A DNA stretch of 64,000 nt. It comes from Earliella scabrosa (lineage: Eukaryota; Basidiomycota; Agaricomycetes; Polyporales; Polyporaceae). A program made the translations under genes and the position numbers. How positions within the stretch are numbered: the stretch's first letter is position 1; the number at the start of each line of letters is the position of its first letter. Under the pieces are notes generated by a model. The model ran no database searches. It was given only the letters and a program-made list of their open reading frames with translations, and was not told where the DNA came from. Below are positions 55,931 through 64,000 of this stretch, in pieces. The stretch covers positions 248,001 to 312,000 of the forward strand of contig JABYQQ010000002.1 of the NCBI GenBank assembly GCA_022605405.1. The letters run 5' to 3'.

Positions 55931-58900
55931 CTACCAGCCGGAGTTCTTCCGCCGTCCGCGCGATCCCCCCTCGTAGCGATATCGGTCCTTTTCTCTCTCC
56001 CAGCTTCTTTCCCGACGATACCGGTCGCGATCCGTTCGTTCCCACGAACGCTCCTTGCCGCGAGCTCTGTCTCTGTCTCTGTCCTTCGGACCCGCATCAT
56101 AGCGGTCCCGGTCACGGTCTTCGAAGCTCATGCGCTGGGCACGATCGCTCCTCGGGGCGGTTGGAGGCGGCCGGAAGCGCTCTTGTAGCGACAAGGTTGA
56201 GAGCATGCTCGCGCTTGCACTCGCCGGAGTTCTGGGCGAGGCAGTTGCGGATATAGATGGAGGTGGCGGAGGCGCGGGGACGGATGGTGAACCTCTGGGC
56301 GATTCCGAGGCAGAGGTCTTCACAGCGATCCCGGCCTCTACTTTCTTCTTGTCGACTACGGAAGATCCTGGCGCAGTTGGAGGTGTCGTGTGTCCATTCG
56401 CGTTCTGGCTGGCGTTGGTAGATGTAAGCTGTCGTGATTGTGTGGCAGCATCGCTTTGCGATGGCGTTCCTTGCCCCGTCTACCAATTGGCATCTAAATA
56501 CCCCACCGACGGAAGTGACATGAACACCCCAACGCACCTTTGTCTCACCAGGAGGATTCTCGTCGACGAGCCTGTTGACGTCGGTCAACAAAGGTACAAC
56601 ACGAGCTAGTGTGATGATACTGACATTGCGTTCTCGTCCTGACCGTTGCTCGCAGCCGGTGGATCCACTTCCATCTTCACAACAGGCGCGTCCGGTTGTG
56701 CAGACCTCGGTGCGAATGTTCCGTTCGCAGTCCTGTTCCGAGTAAGCGAAGGCGGGATAAGGTCGGTAACCCGCTCTGGGGATGGGACGGGTTCAGGACC
56801 AAACATGGAATCCGCAGCCGCTGCCTGCGACGTCCTTGTAGTTCTCCTTGTAAGTGGGGTAGCAGTGGTTGCGGGTGCCTTCGTGGCCGCTGGGATAGAG
56901 CTCTGTGACGATGAAGACGCAGTTGCTCTTGTGGTAGGGGACTGCGCTGGTTGTGCTGTCTTGATAATCTTCGCGGTGGTCTTCGCAGCAGCTTTGGAGG
57001 TCGATGCTTTCGTTGACGGCGCTGAGACTTTCCTGGCGACTGTCGCCTTTGACGACGTCGCTTTCAACGCCGCTGAGCGGGTAGAGGGCAATTGTGGGTG
57101 TGACGCTCTCCTCTTGGATGGGGCTTCTTCATACTCCGACTCCTCGCTTGTTTCAGGCTCCTGCCTCCGTCTCTTGCTCGCGCTCGCAGGTTCTGACTTG
57201 ACTTGGATGTCTGGGGCCTGCAGGGGACGGATTTTATGGATCGCAGTGGCAGCCGGTGTATCCCCCTTTGCGTCACTCGCAAGCTCATTGACCTTGAGGC
57301 GATCCTTGAGGAATGTGAACATCGTCTTCGTCACCTTGCTGTTCGCACGGATATCCTGATGCTGCTTGCGAACGTCGGCACGCATTTGCCAGATTGCACT
57401 TGAGAGCTGCGTGAGCGAGTACTTGCGCTTGTACAAGTATATGAGGACCCCGATCATCGTGAACTCGATCGGCGAGACTCGGGACGGCTTCTGGAAGGCG
57501 GTGTTCCACTTCTTATTCTTGACGAGCGCAATGAAGATCTGGAATGTCTCGAGCACAGAGTCATGCAGCTTTGATGGAACCGGCGTGGGCGTCATAAGCC
57601 ATTTCTCGAGCTTGGGGGTGGTGGGGAAAGACGGGTTTGGGTGATTGGTGATGAGGAAGATGATCGTGGCCAGACACTGAAAATCTCTACCGCGGTCGTG
57701 ACCCCAATCAAGATCCTCTCCAAATCCATCTTCACCTAGCACGTAAGATTGCACCTTGCGGATGAGCGATGGCCAAGGACCCGCGATCGCTTGCATACGC
57801 TCTGCATGAGGTGTTGAGTGGCATGATTGTGGTGAGACCTAACAATGTTGAGCATACCGGCAGGAGTTAGCGCTACGCCGAGTTGGACTCGCTGTAAGCA
57901 ATTCATTAGTGGTCCTGTTACATTGACCAACCCAAGCAACTTGCCTGGAATATTTCTCGCTCCTGATCATCCACGAGGGCTTCATATTCGATGCATGTGA
58001 TCTGCTTGTTCGCGAACGTTTGCAGGAGTGGTTTCGGCAGTATGAGCCTCTTCTCTCCAGCGGCAGGCTTGGACCAGTACTTCTTGCCGTCTTTGCTATA
58101 GAGACTAATGGGCACAACGCCTTCTGAGAATGCCGACAAACTTACATGTCTTTATCTGGAGATCCGGACATTAACATGCATATCGAGATTGCGAGATAAC
58201 GCACTTACGAGGAATCTACATGCAAAGCCGGCAAGGTTAGGCCGAAAATCACCATACGACACAAAACTGGGTCTCACCAATCCATCCATGAACCTGCACA
58301 TTCACAATGAGCATTAGATCACGGTTGTCACAACCACGCCGACCAGCGATGTCCTAGTCTCCTAGTCGAGGGAGCCTGCAGGTAGCCGAATGTGTAGGCA
58401 TAATTCTCCATTCTAGTCCTCGCCTTCATCAAGGGCGTTCTCCGCTTCCCATTCCAGTCGGCATCCACTACAATATCCTGGCGAAAGAGCGTGGACACCG
58501 GAAGCAGCACAATGCATGGCAATGGCCCAATCCCGATGTCAATTCCCTTTGCGAAACCATGTTACTGAAGGGATGACCCGAAAGATAAGGATGCTCTGCA
58601 TATTGCGACAGAGTTCTGGACCGTTTGAGGCCGAGGTCATTGGCTGACCTCATGAATGGATCCCGGTTGCTCAGACTCCGGTCGAAGTGATTTCAAAACA
58701 GACCCCTTGAGGTGACTGCATGTGCCATGAACTCTGAAGAGTTTGATGTGAGTTTCCGCACCCAATAGGTTAGGTGGGTACCAAGAGGGGGACACTTCGT
58801 CCACTCCTGTAGCGCATACACACGCCTCGATCACCCGGGAGCCCTTTGGGCGTTGCAAGTGACAGAGGAGCGTGTTGTCGCCGATGTTGAGACATGATGC

Positions 58901-59533
58901 GATGGATGATACTCACAGTTGAATTGAAGTCAGCCTCTGCTTTCCATCGATGCACACCCTGGTCTGAGTGCCATCATCGTGACTAGTCACCGCTTTGAAC
59001 CATACAGTGTGAGCTTCGCCGAGAATACGCGCTTATATGTGAATGCTGTACTCACAAAATATCACTGGAGGAATATAGTAATTCCGCAGTATGGAATCGA
59101 TGAGACCCGACTGCTTGCTTTCCGGCCACACGATATCTGAGAACGCGTACGCGTGAGCAGATTGTGAGTGAACGAGTGAGTTGCTCGCGCAAGTGTCGGA
59201 CCTCGTTGGTATTCCGGGTTGAGTTCAATACTGTTGTCGATTATCTGATCTACACGGCAAAGGGTCGACCCAACACCAGGGAGTAGGAGTTGACCGAGCG
59301 ACGTACCATACAGACTCTTCGCTGTGAAGGTTGTTGTTCGATATGGCTTCAGAGGGCTCTCCACCTGCGTGCAGTCGGGTTAACGATGCAACAACGGGCA
59401 GAAATGCTGAGCCACTCGCCTTATACTCGTCCTTAACTTTGGGCAGCGCCTTCTTCTTAGGCGCGGGGACATACTCGTCCTCGTCGTCGCCGGACAGGTC
59501 AGTGAGATCAGACTCCTCCCAATCCGACAGCAT
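55931..59533 (-). CDS. DUF262 (GmrSD N-terminal/ParB-like) protein, copy 2
   Basis: It starts MLSDWEESDLTDLSGDDEDE, like copy 1. The spliced exons give DQIIDNSIELNPEYQR, GLIDSILRNYYIPPVIF, VCIDGKQRLTSIQL (signature intact), FMDGL, IPHKDI, LYSKDGKKYWSKP, CIEYEALVDDQEREIF, VQLGVALTPAG and a helical region. The 16-nt (58293-58278), 7-nt (58215-58209) and 10-nt (58155-58146) exons match those of copy 1. The intron before them is 623 nt (58916-58294) against 65 nt in copy 1. After GQDENAM two further exons add a Ser/Pro-rich linker and a tail rich in Arg-Asp, Arg-Glu and Arg-Ser (RDRDRYD, KERSWERTDRDRYRRERSW) that copy 1 lacks. The tail resembles those of RNA-processing factors. Cellular role unknown. 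Confidence 0.72.
58294..58916 (-). other. 623-nt intron of DUF262 copy 2, ten times the usual length
   Basis: It begins GTGAGT and ends TGTGCAG at a position homologous to the 65-nt intron 11608-11672 of copy 1. It holds no long frame in the sense strand. The extra sequence may be an old insertion, but I see no terminal repeats or target-site duplication. Confidence 0.5.
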
Positions 59534-62500
59534 ACTGAGTGGTAAGGGAGGTGGTGGTTGAGGTGAGGGTGGCGGGTCCCGTTGGTTGCGGAAGAGGGGC
59601 GAAACCCTCGAGGCAGGGGGGTTCCACAAGGAACACATGACTCCGATAGCTACACGTGCGACGCGCGTCGCGACGCGCCACCCCCGCGTCGAGTGGATGT
59701 ACATACCAAGTCTTGTCTTATTCCATCCTCACAATCGCGATGACGACGGCTATACGACGCAGACGACGTGGACACCGACCTCAACGTTCCGTAACACAAC
59801 GGCGGCGAATCTGGATGATCCATCGATACTTCATACCCCTGTCCCCAGTATGCCAGCCGCATTGATACACCCATGGCCCCATGACCCCTTCTTACTCTCC
59901 ACAGGCGTGCGGGGCACTCGGTAGATAGACCCCAAGCTGACTACTGATGTCTACTGAGGCGCGAGGAAGAGCTGCATCTGGGCGGTGGAGGCAAGCTACA
60001 TATCGAACCTCGAGGAGACATCTCAGCTCGTGGGTCACAGTGCATGGTGCGTCATCTATACAAATTTGCTACATGGCTGTCTTCTAGCGTGTGTATGGCG
60101 GTGATGGTCGATCTCTCCTGATGGCGAAGTCAATCACGGTTGTTGAGAAAGTGGAGGAGAAGCGGAGGTGGTGTGTCCCTGTGGGCGGAGTCGATTGGAG
60201 CGGGAACTGTGCAGTTGTGGAACGGACCCATAGCAATGGTGAGCCATGTAATGTTCCCTCTGAAGGTGCTGACAGACTGGATTGTACACGGGTTGAGGTC
60301 TGAATGCCAATTGGAATTATGGCCACATCCTGCTCGCGGCGACCATGACGGCTCACGGAGGAGATCAAGCCCGTTCGAGGAGGTGCGTTCATGTTCAGCT
60401 CGCGATTGAACCATACGAGTGGAATTGGGAATCAGGCGGGATTGCGCTGGTGCGTAACTGGTCAGCCTAAGCTTGGTTGCCGGTACACACTGAGGGTTCA
60501 CACAGCAGCAACCATCAATGTCAGCTGTACCGAAGTCTCATCGCGCCGCACTTTGCAGCCTGGTTCCCATGTCCTCGTAAGGAACTCGCCTGTGGATTGT
60601 GGCCATGCTACTGACGTCTATCCGCCGGGTACCGCAGTCCACCAGAAACCTTCACCGCTCGCCAGGGCCGTCGCAGCGTCTCGCGATCCGGGAGCAGTCT
60701 CACGAATGTCGGCAGTACCTGACATCGAGTGCGTCAATCCCATTCCAATCCCCCAGATGTTCCCTTTACTCCCTCCTTCCCACCGCGCCCGCCGTCTCCT
60801 GCTGCCTTGCCCCTGGCCGTCCGAGCGCATGACCAACACCTCCTTAAGCTTCCTCCACCCCTGCCTGTTCCATCACGGGCGAAGAATCGCGCTCTCTTCG
60901 ATGCTCTCCACCCGGGTAGCTATCGCAAGACCCTTTCTCCTATCTCAAGCCAGTACGCACCTCTTCGAACGCGTCTACTCTTCGGGAAGGCAATCCTGCC
61001 GCGAAGGCATGTCGCCCCTCAGGTCTCAGGCCGCTCTATCGCATCCGGAGAGCTATCGCGCAGCGCGTACCCGTGCACTCGATGCCGGCGTACACGTACG
61101 CCTACCAGAACAAGGCAAGAGGTGCGCTTGTCTTTGCTTCCTAGTCGAATGTACGCTGATCGCGGGCTTCCTATCACCGTCTGTGCGCATGTCCTCTTAA
61201 TAGACTCTTATTCTCTCATGCTTCCTTCTGGGGCATATGGCATGGTTCCGACCGAGTACGATAAGACACAGTCAGGGACCATAATGACGTTGGTGGTGAG
61301 TTTATGATGTCTCGTGGACAGTGGGTCTCTACACTACCGGATCCTGGCACGGTAGATGTGTACTGACGCCATGCCGGATAAACATCGAGCGTTCGTGCGG
61401 GTCTCTCGGAGAGGTGAATCGTGACATGGGGAGCATGAGAGCTTCTTCCGTCAATTGACGGCATTGCACAGCGGCTTACGGTACATCGGAGGACGTTTAT
61501 CGGTAGGAATGTACACGCTGGGGCGCAAGTATGAGAAAATAGTAATATGATCCATACCGCGCATGTGTGCCACAATCATTGCAACGCGTAGTGCATCCGA
61601 CTCCCCAGCTCAACCGGCCACCGACTATCGCGCCTGCGCTGCCGTACGTCGCAATAGGGAGTCTACATGCTTCCGGTCGTCCGTGCGGTCGGGCCGAGGC
61701 GTCATACGGGATTGCGCTCTGCACTTTGCCTGACTGTGACAGTTCGCGGGAGTTGGAGCGCGGCAACGGCATATCGGAGTGTCAGGGCGGAAGAACGAGG
61801 TTGCGCATTACTGGACCAGAATCGTGATGGCCATTGCGACACATGCTAGTGCGACATACGGGGAGAGGCGTTCTCCTGCGCAGCAAAGGGTCAGAGAAGT
61901 GGATGATTGGGTATATACGGCTTGTCAACAAAGGAGGAAGGCGGTAACGGCTCACCTATACGTGCGGACATCCAGAACAGACCGAGGAACCTGCGCATGC
62001 GAAGACCGTGCAAGTGTCAGCGTGCATGTTCGGCGCAAGATCGCGGGGGACGGGAGGACGGACGCACCCCTGCTTGTTCCGGTCAATGAGGCGAGGTGCA
62101 ACGGCACGCACGTATGTGCATGTACAGATGAGAAGGAGGATGACGAGGAGGAGGGACTGGAAGTTGAATAACGCGGACTACGTGCGGGATCCAGGCATGT
62201 CGGCTAATATGTTCACAATGACAGGAAGAGCGCACTCACCATCGTTCTCTAGAGTACGCTCAGCCTCTCAAAGCTCCGTCACGTCGCAGTAAGCTCTCTC
62301 TATATGTGTCGTTCGTGGTTCCAGTCGTGCGTGGTGGGGGTCGAGACGAACTCGAAGTTGAACGTCGCCGCCACGACAGTGCGCACCTCTGCCATACAGG
62401 CGACCATAGACCGCCACGTGGAATGACGTGTAGACTAGCGCCCATGAAGTCGAGCCTGGACCCCGCACCGTACTATGTACGACTCACGACCTCTACTATT

Positions 62501-64000
62501 ACTTACCAGACTCTCTTTGCATCCAAGTGCGGAGGTGAGCATGCTAAACTTGCAGCTGTCATGTTTCCACGGCAGATCATCCGTAGTACCACTGGGTACT
62601 GACATCATAAGTACTACACTGGCAGGTGGCCGCCGACTCGAACTTGACAAACTACGAACTTGTAGCACCCGCTCATGCTTTCAATGACATCTCTGCCATT
62701 TCGATGTCTCTCGTAACTCTTGAAGCTGAAGGTGGACTGTATGATCTGTCAATCAAAAGCCACAGTTCTCTCACCCCGCCCACTACCAACGACGCAGGTC
62801 TAAGAATATCCGAGTCTCTTGCGCCAGCAGAAAGATAACCTCACTGCGGTCTAGGCACCTCCACACGACCAAGTCTCACGATGGCGTTCCTGACCTTCCT
62901 CTTATCCGACGCGTCACGGATCGTTCGAGCTTGAAAATTGCGCGCTCGTACGGAGGCCGCACGTACGCGTTCCTCAGCCACAAGCACCAACCTGATGGTA
63001 TACATCCACACGGACCCGCACTCGGACTGTCTCCGGAGGGACAATCCGTCGCGCCGACGTCCAACGAAATCCTGTCAACCCGCAAAGCGAACAGTGACAT
63101 TACATCGGTGCGTCTTCCACGGCGTCATCCTGCCCGCTACCCCTAGTGACTAGTCCACGGCGCAGGACCCAGGTTACTGTTGCAACGGCAGAGACAGCAT
63201 GTGACCATCCTCCACCAGGTCCAGATCCGAATGCCGCGCGATGGTGCATGAAGACTGCATGCAATCATCGGCTCCAGAGAGGCGTTCTTGACGTGAGAGT
63301 AAAAGTGAAGCTGGATGTCTGCGCGTCAGGTCTTCCTTCCATGCCACGGCGTCCCTGCCTCAGCCGCGCATGGCTGACCTGTCCGCTTGTCGCTTCCCAG
63401 TGCTCCGAAAGTGCCTTGTCTACTTGAGCGTTGGTTCTCCGCACTCGCACTCCAACATCGCGCTGACCGCCCTCGTTTCTGCAGGCGCAACCCTCCGGCG
63501 GGACAGGAACGGCGTTCATACCTCAAGGCCTTAACCGCGATTGTCTCGCCTCGCAAGAGAAGGCTGATGTCCATCATAGGTCCGGAGGGCCGGTAGGATG
63601 GCGACAGGCCGTCTGAGAAGGGCCACACGGTCTCCAACGTCCATGTCAGGCGTGCCATAATGACAGAGAAGCTCCTCCAGGCACCCGAGTCTCTACCAAC
63701 GCCGGTCACAAGTTGGTGAGTCGATCAAATCGCGCTCTTCTCTGAACCGGCCGGGGTGTGCAGTTGCGGGGTCATGGCGGTGGTGTCCCACATACGTCCA
63801 GAACGGGTGCGGCTGCCCTGGCATACTGTATTGGCGCACTCCTCCGAGCTCGAGACGTTGGTTCGTGGAGACGGCCGCGCGCTCTCCTCCGCGATGCAGA
63901 CGACCCGTACATAACAGTCCACGACAGGCAACGTAAGAGAAACGAAAGCCAAACCTTGGGAGGACGTGCACGCATGCTCCCGCGCGTCCGACGTCGTGCT
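59534..64000. other. Last 4.4 kb, no supported gene
   Basis: Apart from the palindrome at 59658 the region shows only overlapping open frames without recognisable motifs. The longest are 60391-61200 (269 codons, plus) and 60729-61307 (192 codons, plus, another frame), in C/T-rich sequence where stops are rare by composition. Minus-strand frames at 63326-63709 and 63693-63975 could belong to a gene continuing past the window edge. I could not find a family or consistent splicing for them. Confidence 0.4.
59658..59671. promoter_or_regulatory. 14-bp GC palindrome with ACGCG boxes
   Basis: GCGACGCGCGTCGC is a perfect inverted repeat 125 bp upstream of the DUF262 copy 2 start and contains ACGCG in both directions. 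It parallels the MCB-type boxes in front of DUF262 copy 1. A regulatory role is inferred. Confidence 0.35.

Noticed and set aside
1..64000. CRISPR arrays, bacterial operons, phage or insertion-sequence genes
   Set aside because: No regularly spaced repeats, no transposase or integrase frames; the intron-rich genes are eukaryotic.

Overview
The window is nuclear DNA of a basidiomycete fungus of the Agaricomycetes, most likely a wood-decay polypore relative. The evidence is a class II blue-copper laccase gene with nine exons, a FunK1-type kinase, DUF6535 and other agaricomycete-restricted families, genes densely split by 41-70 nt GT-AG introns, and short intergenic spacers. The assignment below class level is inference.

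Left part (1-6.5 kb): the window opens with the last 71 codons of a mitochondrial elongation factor G gene. A duplication mosaic follows: two tandem HNH-nuclease-like genes (566-2084 and 2874-4440), a minus-strand chimeric relic (2290-2865) joining the 5' end of an EF-G gene to the last exon of a CCCH zinc-finger gene, and a broken, intron-bearing partial copy of that zinc-finger gene (4630-5545) whose intact parent lies at 24.2-27.2 kb. A double-ABM-domain gene (6493-5736, minus) closes the region.

Centre-left (6.8-24 kb): an intronless LRR-like gene; the spindle-checkpoint gene MAD1 (minus) sharing a 184-bp divergent promoter with a DUF262 gene; a trypsin-fold-like gene whose GDSG motif reads GDAG; a large secreted protein with a NucA/NucB-like nuclease motif; a small orphan gene assembled here from two exons; and an F-box gene.

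Centre (24-37 kb): a fusion of two related N-terminal domains, TPRs and two CCCH fingers; an F-box gene with an 8-nt micro-exon; an APH/choline-kinase-like gene; a DUF6914-like relic with one in-frame stop; and a FunK1 kinase gene. Right of this lie a divergent G-protein alpha subunit lacking the residues needed for GTP hydrolysis (39051-37505, minus) and the laccase (40502-42529).

Right part (42.5-64 kb): a gene-poor stretch with decayed coding traces (42.8-47 kb), an isoprenylcysteine methyltransferase-like gene, a 7-TM basidiomycete membrane protein, a tRNA-Glu(CUC), a Dal5-type MFS transporter, a DUF6535 membrane protein, and a second DUF262 gene (59533-55931, minus) in inverted orientation to the first. 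The final 4.4 kb contains no gene I can support.

The genes do not form one obvious pathway. The most distinctive signal is the DUF262 pair: both copies split the same conserved segment into 16-, 7- and 10-nt exons in matching phases, although the proteins have diverged strongly. Other notable points are the predicted hydrolysis-dead G-alpha and the gene-fragment shuffling at the left end.
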